From Collinsella sp. An2 (lineage in GTDB: Bacteria > Actinomycetota > Coriobacteriia > Coriobacteriales > Coriobacteriaceae): a stretch of 64,000 bases of DNA. The notes beneath the pieces are model-generated. The model was not told the origin of the DNA and did not search any database. It worked only from the letters and a program-made list of their open reading frames with translations. Location of the stretch: positions 186,001-250,000 of the forward strand of contig NZ_NFJW01000002.1 of the NCBI RefSeq assembly GCF_002160065.1, in the 5' to 3' direction. Every line of letters begins with the position of its first letter. Positions within the stretch are counted from its first letter, which is position 1. This document shows, piece after piece, positions 34,439 to 43,709 of this stretch. The position numbers and the translations under genes were made by a program.

Positions 34439-36651
34439 TGTACGCTCGGATTGCTGTGATCGGTGATACGCGATTGGGGGAAGCCGGCTTCTCGTGCCGA
34501 ATCGCCGAGGCCCTGAAACGCGCCGGGCATGCCGTCACGCTCTGTTCGGCCAATGCGCCGAATGCCCCTCTGGTGATTGAGGCGTCGCAGAGGGGGTTCC
34601 GTCCTTCTATCGTGTTTGTTGAGCAGCGCATGCTGCTGTCGAATAAGCCCATATATCAGGCAGTGCAGAAGCTTGGACTGCCTACGGTGCAGTTTGGCGA
34701 CGGTGTCCATGTCGAAATGTCCGACGCCGCGGAATCATCGACGTTGGCTGGGACCTATAGGGACGATGCGTATATACAGGCCTGCTGCTCTTTACCCGAT
34801 GGTACTCGTCCTCATGCGGTGATTGTGCCGCATGGGCTCGATGACCGTGTCGAAGGTCTGCTGCGTAGGCTGGAGCGAGAGGCGTCGCTTTCCGTCGAGA
34901 GATATGCTCCACTTCGAGGCGCCGCACCCCTCGACCTGAATTTGGGCGTTGCTGCAGCCATCGGTCGGTCGGCAAAGTTGTGCTTGCTTTTCGATGGGCA
35001 GTGGCGGATGTCCGCACAAGATGTCGCCATGCGGATTTCGGAGGGCTGCGTCGTCCTCGTCGAGAGATCTCTCGCTGACACCTGGGACGGCTCATTGGGC
35101 GATGCGGTCGTGTTGTTCGATGAGGGGGATTTGGTCGAGACGGTCTCCGGGTTGCTTGCAAGCACGTCTCGATATAAGGCGTGTCTACAACGGCAACGCG
35201 TCTGGCTTGATGCATTGCCGCTCTTGGATGACGCGCTCGAAGATATGTTCGCCAATGACAGCTTGTGCAAGGCTGCCGCAACGCTTGAGCACCCGTCTCG
35301 TGATGTTGTTGTATACGGATGGCTGGGCATGCAGAATTTCGGTGACGACCTGTTGCTTCAGGTTGTTGCCGACCATGTTGAATCGCGTTTTCCGGAGGCG
35401 GTGGTTCGGGTCATCGGAGGGGATTCCGAGCGAATCAAGACGGAGTTCGGGTTCGATGCAGTTCGTGCGAACGAGCATTATCGGATGTTTAATATGGTGC
35501 GCCGCGCGAGTTGTGTGGTGTTCTGCGGTGGTCTCATTTTTGACGATCCTTTCGCATTTACTCCGGGAGACATTGAGCTGTTCGTAGAGCCGTATATGGA
35601 TCCCGCCTGCCAGGCGGGGGTCTGCCTCATGGCATGGCGATTCGGGGTCCCGGCGTTGTATCTAGGCGCGGGTCTTGGCCCCATTGCCAAGCCGGCTGCG
35701 CGCGCCGCGCTGCGCTATATCGGCCTTGCTGGAGCGCGCCTGCTGTTGCGCGACCAGGACAGCGTGAAGCTTGCGCTTGATTGCGGCTATCCGTCCGAAC
35801 AGGTTGCGGCCTATGCCGACCTGGTTTTGTCTGCACGCGACACCGTTTTGAACCGGGCATCTGATAACCTCCCTAGCGGCCTTGAGCCGGGTCGCTATTT
35901 CACCGTTGTGCTGCGCGATTGGCCGCTCAATCCTCCCGGGTTCGAGCGCGCGCTCGCAGCTGAGCTCGACCGTATCGCCAGCCAGACGGGCCTTACCATC
36001 GCATTTGTTCCGTTCGACCCCGATGATGTGCACATTCATCATCGCGTTGCCGACGCCATGCAAACCGCCCAGGTTGTTGAGGTCAAGACGCGTCTGTCGA
36101 TGCCGGATATGCTTGCGGTGGTCAAGCATTCGGCCATGGCAGTTGCCATGCGCCTTCATTGCTCGATCCTCCATCACGTGCTGGGCAAGCCTGCTATCGG
36201 TCTTGATTACAACGAAAAGGTTGGGTCTCATTTTCGCGAGATGGAACGCGGCGATTACCTGGTCTCCCTTGATGAAGTTGCCGACCGGCTTTCCGGCGCT
36301 GCACTTCGCGCGTGGAACGATCCGGAGGCAACGAAGGCCGAGATTGAAGAGGGGCTCGACGCGCTGAGGCCTAAGGTCGAGGCGGCGTTCCAGGAGCTGT
36401 TCTGTGCCATAGAGGCGCATGAGCCGGCTCCTGAAGAGCCGGAGGTGTACTATCCGAGAGCTCGGTCGCAGGCCGCCGTCGATCTGGAGGCGTCCCGCGC
36501 CCATGAGCAGGAGCTTGCGTCGCGTGTCGAGGCCCTTGAAGGGGAGCTCTCCGCCGCACGGGCGCGCATAGCCGATCTTGAGCAATCGACGAGCTATCGT
36601 TTGGGACATGCTCTGGTGAAGGTTCCGCACGCACTCTTTAAGCGTACGTAA
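34438..36651 (+). CDS. glycosyltransferase-like/polysaccharide pyruvyltransferase fusion
   Basis: 737 residues. Residues 1-270 resemble a CgeB/GT-B-like domain (IAVIGDTRLGEAGFSCRIAEAL, VPHGLDDRVEGLL, RISEGCVVLVERSL). Residues about 288-620 are a polysaccharide pyruvyltransferase (VVVYGWLGMQNFGDDLLLQ, RVIGGDSER, VFCGGLIFDD, YLGAGLGP, AMRLHCSILHHVLGKPAIGLDYNEKV). A C-terminal coiled coil ends STSYRLGHALVKVP. CsaB/WcaK-like enzymes put ketal pyruvate on wall glycans. The one-base overlap with the glycosyltransferase indicates an operon. Confidence 0.85.
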   Translation: MYARIAVIGDTRLGEAGFSCRIAEALKRAGHAVTLCSANAPNAPLVIEASQRGFRPSIVFVEQRMLLSNKPIYQAVQKLGLPTVQFGDGVHVEMSDAAESSTLAGTYRDDAYIQACCSLPDGTRPHAVIVPHGLDDRVEGLLRRLEREASLSVERYAPLRGAAPLDLNLGVAAAIGRSAKLCLLFDGQWRMSAQDVAMRISEGCVVLVERSLADTWDGSLGDAVVLFDEGDLVETVSGLLASTSRYKACLQRQRVWLDALPLLDDALEDMFANDSLCKAAATLEHPSRDVVVYGWLGMQNFGDDLLLQVVADHVESRFPEAVVRVIGGDSERIKTEFGFDAVRANEHYRMFNMVRRASCVVFCGGLIFDDPFAFTPGDIELFVEPYMDPACQAGVCLMAWRFGVPALYLGAGLGPIAKPAARAALRYIGLAGARLLLRDQDSVKLALDCGYPSEQVAAYADLVLSARDTVLNRASDNLPSGLEPGRYFTVVLRDWPLNPPGFERALAAELDRIASQTGLTIAFVPFDPDDVHIHHRVADAMQTAQVVEVKTRLSMPDMLAVVKHSAMAVAMRLHCSILHHVLGKPAIGLDYNEKVGSHFREMERGDYLVSLDEVADRLSGAALRAWNDPEATKAEIEEGLDALRPKVEAAFQELFCAIEAHEPAPEEPEVYYPRARSQAAVDLEASRAHEQELASRVEALEGELSAARARIADLEQSTSYRLGHALVKVPHALFKRT

Positions 36652-36655
36652 GAAA

Positions 36656-36677
36656 TCGGGGGCCCTGTGGCCCTCGA
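36656..36677. other. hairpin between convergent genes
   Basis: GGGGGCCC and GGCCCTC can pair around TGT just after the pyruvyltransferase stop. It has no T-run and is only a weak terminator candidate for the convergent pair. Confidence 0.35.
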
Positions 36678-36720
36678 TGCGCTTCTGGTAGCTGTTTGCC
36701 GTTCGTTCCGGCCTGGCAAG

Positions 36721-37272
36721 TTAGAACTTGACGTGTGGCGCCTCACGCGCCGCCTCGGCCGCCTCAAAGCCCGTGCGCTCCTTGAACTGGAAGATGCCGG
36801 CAAAGATGTTGCCGGGGAACGTCTGGATGGCGTTGTTGTAGTTGAGTACGCAGTCATTGTAGCTCTGACGGGCATACGAAATCTTGTTCTCGGTGTCCTC
36901 GAGCGAGGTCTGCAGCTGCATGAAGTTCGAGTTCGCCTTAAGATCGGGGTATGCCTCGGCCACGGCAAACAGCTGACGCAGCGCGCCGGTGAGCATGTTG
37001 TCCGCCGCCATCTTATCTTCCGGCGTGCTCGCGGCGTTCATGGCGTTGCGAGCCGTAACGACGGCGTCGAGGGTCGCGCGCTCGTGTGCGGCGTAGCCCT
37101 TGACGGTCTCGACCAGGTTGGGAATCAGGTCGCCTCGACGCTGCAGCTGGGTGTCGATGTTCTGCCACGCATTGTCGATGCGGTTGCGCAGCGTGACCAT
37201 GTTGTTGTACAGACCAGCAATGGCCACGATAACGATGAAGACGATGACGATGCCGACGATGATGGGAATCAT
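36721..37272 (-). CDS. lemA: LemA-family protein
   Basis: 183 residues. One N-terminal membrane segment (IPIIVGIVIVFIVIVAIAGL), then the LemA helical domain (YNNMVTLRNRIDNAWQNIDTQLQRRGDLIPNLVETVKGYAAHE, AEAYPDLKANSNFMQLQ, RQSYNDCVLNYNNAIQTFPGNI). Membrane-anchored, function unclear. The ATG at 37272 follows AAAGGAACCTCCC, better than the upstream start. Confidence 0.93.
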   Translation of the reverse strand: MIPIIVGIVIVFIVIVAIAGLYNNMVTLRNRIDNAWQNIDTQLQRRGDLIPNLVETVKGYAAHERATLDAVVTARNAMNAASTPEDKMAADNMLTGALRQLFAVAEAYPDLKANSNFMQLQTSLEDTENKISYARQSYNDCVLNYNNAIQTFPGNIFAGIFQFKERTGFEAAEAAREAPHVKF

Positions 37273-37337
37273 GGGAGGTTCCTTTCCGGTAGGTTCACAC
37301 CGCATAGGCGGGCTCGCCGCGTCCGCTATATGTCGCC

Positions 37338-37427
37338 TGGCGGAGAGAGGGGGATTCGAACCCCCGAGACGCTTGCGCGCCTAACGGTTTTCAAGACCGC
37401 CGCATTCAACCGCTCTGCCATCTCTCC
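37338..37427 (-). tRNA. tRNA-Ser (anticodon UGA)
   Basis: 90 bases with a 7-bp acceptor stem (GGAGAGA/TCTCTCC), discriminator G and encoded CCA. The anticodon loop CTTGAAA gives UGA (37391-37393). A long variable arm (GGCGCGCAAGCGTC) and GGTTCGAATCC T-loop are typical of serine tRNA. It reads UCA and neighbouring serine codons. Confidence 0.97.
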
Positions 37428-37514
37428 GTGTTTGGTAATGATAGCATCGAATCACAGCTACGGAGCGCGCGAGGACGCCTTGCGCGGCGGATGCAGACAG
37501 GAGGGCGGCTCGCC

Positions 37515-39332
37515 ATGACGGATCGGTTGGCCGGGGAACAGCCTGCTGAGAGCAGGGACCAATCCGCTGCGGACGAGCGCTTCATGCGCGAGGCCATAGC
37601 GGAAGCCCAGGCTGCCGCGTGCGAGGGAGAGGTTCCCATCGGGGCTGTTGTGGTGTGCGAGGGCAAGGTTATCGCCCGTGCGCACAACCGGCGCGAGCTG
37701 GACGAGGACCCCTCTGCCCATGCAGAATTTGCCGCGATGGTTGCCGCTGCCCGTGCCTTGGGGCGGTGGCGACTCACGGGGTGCACCGTCTACGTGACGC
37801 TCGAGCCCTGCTGTATGTGTGCGGGCCTCATGGTGAACGGACGTATCGACCGCTGTGTCTATGGCGCGGCAGATCCCAAGGGCGGGGCGCTCGGAACCCT
37901 GTATGACCTGGCCGATGACGCTCGGCTCAATCATCGCTTTACGGTTACCGCGGGAGTCCTGGAACACGAGTGTGCCGAGTTGTTGCGCGCGTTCTTCAGC
38001 TCGCTTCGTACAGGCGCTTCCGAGGCGCCTGCGGAAGAGGGCGGAGTGCGTGCCGCCTCGACCCACAGCTCCAAACAGGGATTGGCGGCGTGCCAGGCGG
38101 CAAACGCGGTGCCTGCGGCGGCCGTGCGGTCTTGCCGCCCTGCATCCCGCCGCGTTCGCCGCGTGTTATTGGCCGTCGACTCGTTTAAGGGCTCGGCGTC
38201 AAGCGCCCAGGTCGAGACCTGGCTTGCGGAAGGCATGCGGCGTGGCGATTCCGCCCTCGACGTGGTTGCCCTGCCGGTGGGGGACGGCGGCGAAGGTACC
38301 GCCGAGGCGCTTTGTGATGCGCTCGGCGCGCATCCTCGCTCCGCGCGGGCCCACGACCTCATGGGCCAGGAGATCGAAGCGTCCTATCTTGCGTTTGAAA
38401 AGGAAGCGGAGGCACCTGGCTACGCGTCGGCTGGTGCGTTTATCGAGGTCGCCTCGGTTGCGGGGCTCACGCAATCGTCCGGGTCTCCCGCTGCGGCGCT
38501 GGCCGCTTCGACCTACGGGGTGGGCGAACTTGTTCTCGACGCCGTGTCGAGGGGTGCCACGACCGTATATCTCGGCTTGGGTGGCAGCGCCACAAGTGAC
38601 GGTGGCTCGGGTATGCTCGCGGCCCTGGGCGCCCGCCTAACCGATGCAGATGGTCGGCCGATTCGCCCTGGCCTTGAAGGGTTGGCCGATGTGGCGCACA
38701 TCGAGCTTGAACCGGCGAACGAAGCGCTGCGTTCGGTGCGTCTTGTCGCGCTCTGCGACGTGACCAATCCGCTCGTGGGCCCGCGCGGCGCCGTGCGGGT
38801 CTTTGGGCCACAAAAGGGGCTCCCCACCGATGCCGTGGGCGATCTTGACCGGCATATGATTCGCTTCGGTGCGCTGCTTGACGCGTCATGTCGTGCCACT
38901 CTCAACCCACCGTTCAGGTCGCTTCCCGGGGTACCGGGGGCAGGCGCCGCCGGCGGGCTGGGTGCGGCGGTGTTGGCGCTTGGCGGAAGCGTTGTCTCGG
39001 GCGTCGATGAGGTGCTTGACCTTGTCGGCTTCGATCGAGCGCTCGCTAAGGCGGATGTCGTGGTGACCGGCGAGGGCATGCTCGACGAGCAGAGCGCATC
39101 CGGCAAGACGCCTCTGGGCGTTGCCCGCCGCGCACGAGCTGCCGGCGTTCCCGTCATTGCGGTGGTGGGCGGCCGTGAAGACCGTCTCGATGACATATAC
39201 CGGGGCGGCATCGATGTGGTGCTGCCCATCATCCGTCGACCCATGTCGCTCAGCGAGGCGCTTCAGCCGGACGAGACGCGCGAAAACGTGGTCTGCGCTG
39301 GTGAGACGGTGGCCCGGCTGTTGCGCCTGTAG
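37515..39332 (+). CDS. TadA-like adenosine deaminase fused to glycerate kinase
   Basis: 605 residues in one uninterrupted frame from an ATG after AGGAGG. Residues 18-165 are TadA: HAE at 69-71 and PCCMC at 98-102 supply zinc ligands and catalytic Glu, with VPIGAVVV before them. TadA makes inosine-34 in tRNA-Arg. A roughly 50-residue Ala/Ser/Arg linker follows. Residues 216-605 are a glycerate kinase of the GlxK/GarK family (LLAVDSFKGSASSAQV, PVGDGGEGT, LGLGGSATSDGGSGML, VTGEGMLDEQSASGKTP). Fusion of the two activities is unexpected; both halves keep key residues. Confidence 0.9.
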   Translation: MTDRLAGEQPAESRDQSAADERFMREAIAEAQAAACEGEVPIGAVVVCEGKVIARAHNRRELDEDPSAHAEFAAMVAAARALGRWRLTGCTVYVTLEPCCMCAGLMVNGRIDRCVYGAADPKGGALGTLYDLADDARLNHRFTVTAGVLEHECAELLRAFFSSLRTGASEAPAEEGGVRAASTHSSKQGLAACQAANAVPAAAVRSCRPASRRVRRVLLAVDSFKGSASSAQVETWLAEGMRRGDSALDVVALPVGDGGEGTAEALCDALGAHPRSARAHDLMGQEIEASYLAFEKEAEAPGYASAGAFIEVASVAGLTQSSGSPAAALAASTYGVGELVLDAVSRGATTVYLGLGGSATSDGGSGMLAALGARLTDADGRPIRPGLEGLADVAHIELEPANEALRSVRLVALCDVTNPLVGPRGAVRVFGPQKGLPTDAVGDLDRHMIRFGALLDASCRATLNPPFRSLPGVPGAGAAGGLGAAVLALGGSVVSGVDEVLDLVGFDRALAKADVVVTGEGMLDEQSASGKTPLGVARRARAAGVPVIAVVGGREDRLDDIYRGGIDVVLPIIRRPMSLSEALQPDETRENVVCAGETVARLLRL

Positions 39333-39351
39333 GCAGGTGCCGCCGAAGCCA

Positions 39352-39378
39352 AAACGGTCGTCGGCCAAGGAACCGTTT
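39352..39378 (+). other. hairpin after the fusion gene
   Basis: AAACGGT (39352-39358) and ACCGTTT (39372-39378) are perfect inverted repeats just downstream of the stop, without a T-run. Confidence 0.4.
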
Positions 39379-39380
39379 GG

Positions 39381-39447
39381 GTTCTGCGGCAATTTGCACG
39401 CTCAAGGCCCTGTTTTGGCCTGTTGAGCGTGTGAATTGCCACAGAAC
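39381..39447. repeat. 25-base imperfect inverted repeat
   Basis: The arms 39381-39405 and 39423-39447 match at 22 of 25 positions and begin/end GTTCTG/CAGAAC. The loop is 17 bases. It resembles the palindromic elements elsewhere in the window. Confidence 0.75.
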
Positions 39448-39452
39448 AACTT

Positions 39453-39535
39453 TCGGCTGCGTGAATCCATTGCCGTCGACCGCGTGAAACCGTCGGCTGC
39501 GCACATTTGTCACCGTCGGCCGCGTGCATCCGTCG
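39453..39535. repeat. short GC-rich direct repeats upstream of the SRP RNA
   Basis: Four copies of a degenerate unit around CGGCTGCGTG/CGACCGCGTG/CGGCTGCGCA/CGGCCGCGTG lie 19-26 bases apart, each with CCGTCG nearby. No gene covers them. Their nature is unknown. Confidence 0.5.
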
Positions 39536-39643
39536 GGCATCGAACGTGTGGATTGCCGCAATTTTGCCATGCCTTCCCGCATAGGCTCTCGACGCGCGGC
39601 GAAGAACCGGGTACCATACAGGGGTCGCCTCAGGCGACTGGTT

Positions 39644-39762
39644 ACGCCTTGTGCGTTCGATGGGTTCGGGTGACGATATGTTCCGAACCTGGTCAGGTCC
39701 GGGAGGAAGCAGCCATAAGGAGCCTCTGACGGGCACCCGGATCCATCGAGGGCACAGGGCGT
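39644..39762 (+). ncRNA. ffs: signal recognition particle RNA (small bacterial type)
   Basis: The apical domain contains GGTCAGGTCCGGGAGGAAGCAGCC-like sequence at about 39691-39714 (read in two parts: GGTCAGGTCC and GGGAGGAAGCAGCC), the Ffh-binding asymmetric loops. The ends ACGCCTTGTGC and GCACAGGGCGT pair, and GATGGG pairs near CCATC. A T-run at 39762-39766 terminates it. The size of about 119 bases fits 4.5S-like RNA without an Alu domain. Together with Ffh it targets membrane proteins. Confidence 0.95.
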
Positions 39763-39978
39763 TTTTCTATCTATTGGCCACCGTAACACCGTGGGGCCAA
39801 GGTTCAGCTGCGGGTTTACAGGCGACGCGTCCACAACAATTGCCATACCTTTACAATCGTCGCAGGTGGTCGGCGGTATTATTAACGGGCAACCGTACGT
39901 TGTCCGCTCCACGTTGCGACGCGTCTCCCCGCATGGATCTCGGGGGCATGTGCCGCACAATTTGACGAGGTCAAAGGC

Positions 39979-41802
39979 ATGTTCAAGCTTTTCAAGCGAT
40001 TCGCCGGGGCTTACCGGCGCTATTTCATCATCGGCCCTGCCAGCAAGCTGCTCGAAGTCTTTTTCGACCTGCTCACACCTCTGGTGATCGCCCGGATGAT
40101 CGATGAGGGCGTGACGTCGCGCGATGTGCCCGAGGTCGTGCGCTACGGCGTCTTGCTGCTGGTCATGGCGGTTGTTGGACTGTGCTTCACCCTCGTGTGC
40201 CAGAAGATGGCGGCGCTCGCATCGCAGGGTATGGGTACCGACATCCGCCGGGAGCTCTATCGCTCCATCAACCGGCTCTCCCATGCCGAGCTCGATCGAT
40301 TCGGAACCCCTTCGCTCATCACACGCATCACAAACGACGTCAACCAGGTGCAGCTTGCCGTCGCGCTCGGCGTGCGTCAGCTCATCCGGTGGCCGTTTTT
40401 GGCGATCGGTTCCATGGTGGCGGCGCTGCTCATCGACCTCAAGCTGGGCGTTATCTTCCTCATCTCGACGCCGCTCATCGGCATCGTGTTCTGGGTGGTC
40501 ATGGCCAAATGCGTGCCGTACTATCGCCAGATGCAGCAAAAGCTCGACCGCATTGCCCTCATCACCCGGGAAGGCCTTTCCGGCGCTCGCGTTATCCGCG
40601 CATTCGTGCGAGAGGAGCACGAGCGGGAGCGGTTTCGCGCCGCGGCCTACGACCAGGCGCAGACGGCCATCGCGGTGGGCAAGCTTTCGTCCGTGCTCAA
40701 CCCGGTCACCTTCCTGGTGATGAACCTCGGCGTGTGCGCGATCCTGTGGGCGGGCGGCATCCAGGTGAACGTAGGGGACCTCACCCAGGGCGAGGTCATG
40801 GCCTTCGTGAACTACATGACCCAGACGCTGCTTTCCATTGTCTATGTGGCCAACCTTGTGGTGGTGTTCACCAAGGCCAGCGCAAGCGCCACCCGCGTGA
40901 ACGAGGTTCTTGAGTGCGAACCCAGCGTCAGCGACGAGGGGAATGCCCCGGTCGACCTTGCGCCCGTTGCAGCCGCCTTGGAGCAGACCCGCGCAGACGG
41001 TGCCGACGCGTCTGCGATTCCCGCTCTGCGCATGAGCGGAGCCTGCTATGCGTTCGCCGGTTCCTCGACGAACGCCGTCGACCATGCCGACATCACGCTG
41101 CTGCCCGGACAGACGCTTGGCGTCATAGGCGGTACGGGTTCGGGCAAGTCCACCCTTGTGTCGCTCATTCCGCGACTTTACGACACGACGGCCGGCTCGG
41201 TGGACGTCATGGGAACCGATGTGCGCTTGTGGCCGCTGCGCCAGCTGCGCCAGGTTGTGGGCATGGTGCCGCAGAAGGCGTCGCTGGTCTCGGGCACCAT
41301 CCGCTCCAATCTGTGTTGGCGCGATGCCCAGGCGTCGGACGAAGAGCTCTGGCATGCCCTCGAGTGCGCCCAGGCTGCGGAGTTCGTTCGCAAGCTGCCC
41401 CAGGGCCTCGACAGCCCGGTCGAGGCAGGCGGCAAGAACTTCTCGGGAGGCCAGCGCCAGCGCCTGACCATCGCCCGCGCCTTGGTCGGCTCGCCCGCCC
41501 TGCTTATCCTGGACGACTCCGCCTCTGCGCTCGACTTCAAGACTGACGCAGCCCTGCGTCGGGCTATTCGCACGCTGTCGCATACCAGATCTGCTGGCCT
41601 GCCGCTCACCACGGTTATCGTGTCACAGCGCGTCTCGTCGGTGCGCGACGCCGACATCATCTGCGTGATGCGCCACGGAGAGATCGTGGGGCAGGGCACG
41701 CACGATGAGCTTCTGGCCACGTGTCCGATCTATCAGGAAATCTGCCTCTCACAGCTCAAACGTGAAGAGCTGGGGGCTGCAGGGGAAGGAGGTGCCCGAT
41801 GA
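39979..41802 (+). CDS. heterodimeric ABC exporter, degenerate-site subunit (pair 2)
   Basis: 607 residues, type I exporter. Walker A GGTGSGKST, signature FSGGQRQRLTIARAL, Walker B LILDDSASALD (Asp for Glu) and H-loop IVSQR (Gln for His). The sequence parallels the first genes of pairs 1 and 3. Its TGA overlaps the ATG of the catalytic subunit (ATGA). About 215 bases without a gene separate it from the SRP RNA. Confidence 0.93.
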   Translation: MFKLFKRFAGAYRRYFIIGPASKLLEVFFDLLTPLVIARMIDEGVTSRDVPEVVRYGVLLLVMAVVGLCFTLVCQKMAALASQGMGTDIRRELYRSINRLSHAELDRFGTPSLITRITNDVNQVQLAVALGVRQLIRWPFLAIGSMVAALLIDLKLGVIFLISTPLIGIVFWVVMAKCVPYYRQMQQKLDRIALITREGLSGARVIRAFVREEHERERFRAAAYDQAQTAIAVGKLSSVLNPVTFLVMNLGVCAILWAGGIQVNVGDLTQGEVMAFVNYMTQTLLSIVYVANLVVVFTKASASATRVNEVLECEPSVSDEGNAPVDLAPVAAALEQTRADGADASAIPALRMSGACYAFAGSSTNAVDHADITLLPGQTLGVIGGTGSGKSTLVSLIPRLYDTTAGSVDVMGTDVRLWPLRQLRQVVGMVPQKASLVSGTIRSNLCWRDAQASDEELWHALECAQAAEFVRKLPQGLDSPVEAGGKNFSGGQRQRLTIARALVGSPALLILDDSASALDFKTDAALRRAIRTLSHTRSAGLPLTTVIVSQRVSSVRDADIICVMRHGEIVGQGTHDELLATCPIYQEICLSQLKREELGAAGEGGAR

Positions 41803-43661
41803 GCAACCCGTATCAGTCGGTGGGATCTGTCGCCACGGTGGCGTCGAGCATCTCGGGCAACAACGGCCTTGACTCCATGGGAGACGGCCCCGAAGGCCGC
41901 GTGCCCCAGATGCCGACAGGCGAGGTGGCCCGCAGGCTCCTCTCCTACGTGCGCCCGCATATGGGTTCTTTTGTGGTCTCGTTCGTGTCCGCCGCCATCT
42001 CGGTGGTGCTGCAGCTCTACGTTCCCATCCTGACCGGCCAGGGAATCGACCTGATCGTCTCGGCCGGACAGGTCGATTTTGGTGCGCTCATACCGCTGCT
42101 CGAACGGTTGGCGCTCGTTATCGTGGGGGCTGCGGCCTTCCAGTGGCTGCAGGGATATTGCGTCAGCCGTCTGTCGTACGAAACGGTGCGGGACATGCGC
42201 GTCGAGGCAAACGACAAGCTGTTTCGCATGCCGCTGTCCTTCGTGGACTCGCATGCGCACGGGGATCTCATCTCGCGCGTCGTGAACGATGTCGACCAGG
42301 TGGGGGACGGCCTGCTGCAAGGCTTTACACAGCTGTTTACCGGCGTCGTCACGATTGTCGGCACGCTTGTCTTCATGCTGTCGATCTCGGTGCCCATGGC
42401 CGTGGTGGTGGTGCTTGTGACCCCGCTTTCGGTGATCGTGGCATCGCTTATCGCCAAGCTGTCCAACCATAGCTTCGCCTCCCAGCAGCGCATCCAGGGA
42501 CAGCTGGGAGGATACGTCGAGGAGCTGGTTGGCAGCCAGAAGCTCGTGGACACCTTCGCCTATGGCGACCGTGCGCAGGAGGGATTCGACAGCATCAACG
42601 GGGAGCTCTATACGGCAGGCGAGCGTGCTCAGTTCTTAAGTTCGCTGTCCAATCCTGGCACCCGCTTCGTGAACAACGTGATCTATGCCGTCGTGGCGAT
42701 CATCGGCTGCATGTGCGTTATTACCGGCGTGCCCGCGCCGCTCACCGTGGGCCAGGTCCAGACCTTTTTGTCCTATGCGAATCAATACACCAAGCCGTTC
42801 AACGAGATAACCAGCGTCATTACGCAGATCCAGACCGCGTTTGCCAGCGCGCGTCGCCTGTTTGCCCTGCTCGACGCGGCCGAGGAGGAGCCTGACCCCG
42901 CTGACGCCCACGAGCTTGCACATCCTAAGGGCGACGTGCAGATCGACCACGTCGACTTCTCGTACGTAAAGGACCGTCCGCTGCTGCAAGACATCTGCGT
43001 CCATGCCCGCCCTGGCATGAGGTTCGCGCTTGTGGGGCCAACAGGGTGCGGCAAGACGACCCTCATCAATCTGCTGCTGCGCTTCTACGATGTCGATGCG
43101 GGCGACATCCGCCTGGACGGCGAGTCCATCGCGCGTCTCACGCGGTCTAGCCTGCGCCGTGCCTTCGGTATGGTGCTCCAGGATACCTGGCTTTTCGAGG
43201 GCACGGTGCACGACAACATAGCCTACGGCCGTCCTGATGCCACGCGCGAAGAGGTCGAGGCGGCGGCGCGCCGGGCACACGCCCACGCGTTCATCGAGGC
43301 GCTGCCCAAGGGATACGACACCGTGATTCCCGAGGATGGAGGGACCTTCTCGCAGGGCCAGAAGCAGCTGCTGTGCATCGCCCGCGTCATGCTCACCAAT
43401 CCTGCGATCCTGCTGCTGGACGAAGCTACAAGCTCCATCGACACGCGTACCGAGCTGCAGGTTCAGGCGGCGTTTGACGAGATGATCGCGGGTCGCACGA
43501 GCTTCATCGTGGCACATCGCCTGTCGACGATTCGCAACGCCGACTGCATCCTGGTCATGCGCGACGGCAAGATCATCGAGCGCGGCGGACACGACGAGCT
43601 CCTTGCGCGCGGCGGCGCCTACGCCGAGCTCTACAACAGCCAGTTCGCTACGTCGGAGTGA
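41799..43661 (+). CDS. heterodimeric ABC exporter, catalytic subunit (pair 2)
   Basis: 620 residues. An N-terminal extension of about 50 residues precedes six TM helices. Walker A is GPTGCGKTT, signature FSQGQKQLLCIARVM, Walker B ILLLDEATSSID and H-loop VAHRLST. Catalytic residues are intact, and SQGQ replaces SGGQ. No dedicated regulator precedes the pair; the GntR gene downstream belongs to the next operon. Confidence 0.93.
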   Translation: MSNPYQSVGSVATVASSISGNNGLDSMGDGPEGRVPQMPTGEVARRLLSYVRPHMGSFVVSFVSAAISVVLQLYVPILTGQGIDLIVSAGQVDFGALIPLLERLALVIVGAAAFQWLQGYCVSRLSYETVRDMRVEANDKLFRMPLSFVDSHAHGDLISRVVNDVDQVGDGLLQGFTQLFTGVVTIVGTLVFMLSISVPMAVVVVLVTPLSVIVASLIAKLSNHSFASQQRIQGQLGGYVEELVGSQKLVDTFAYGDRAQEGFDSINGELYTAGERAQFLSSLSNPGTRFVNNVIYAVVAIIGCMCVITGVPAPLTVGQVQTFLSYANQYTKPFNEITSVITQIQTAFASARRLFALLDAAEEEPDPADAHELAHPKGDVQIDHVDFSYVKDRPLLQDICVHARPGMRFALVGPTGCGKTTLINLLLRFYDVDAGDIRLDGESIARLTRSSLRRAFGMVLQDTWLFEGTVHDNIAYGRPDATREEVEAAARRAHAHAFIEALPKGYDTVIPEDGGTFSQGQKQLLCIARVMLTNPAILLLDEATSSIDTRTELQVQAAFDEMIAGRTSFIVAHRLSTIRNADCILVMRDGKIIERGGHDELLARGGAYAELYNSQFATSE

Positions 43662-43709
43662 CGCGCCGCGGCTGCCGTTTACCTGTGGTCATCGATTTCA
43701 CGCAAGGGC

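Noticed and set aside
39250-41583. 777-residue minus-strand frame opposite the fusion gene end, SRP RNA and exporter
   Set aside because: It crosses the SRP RNA and antisense coding sequence and contains no family motif.
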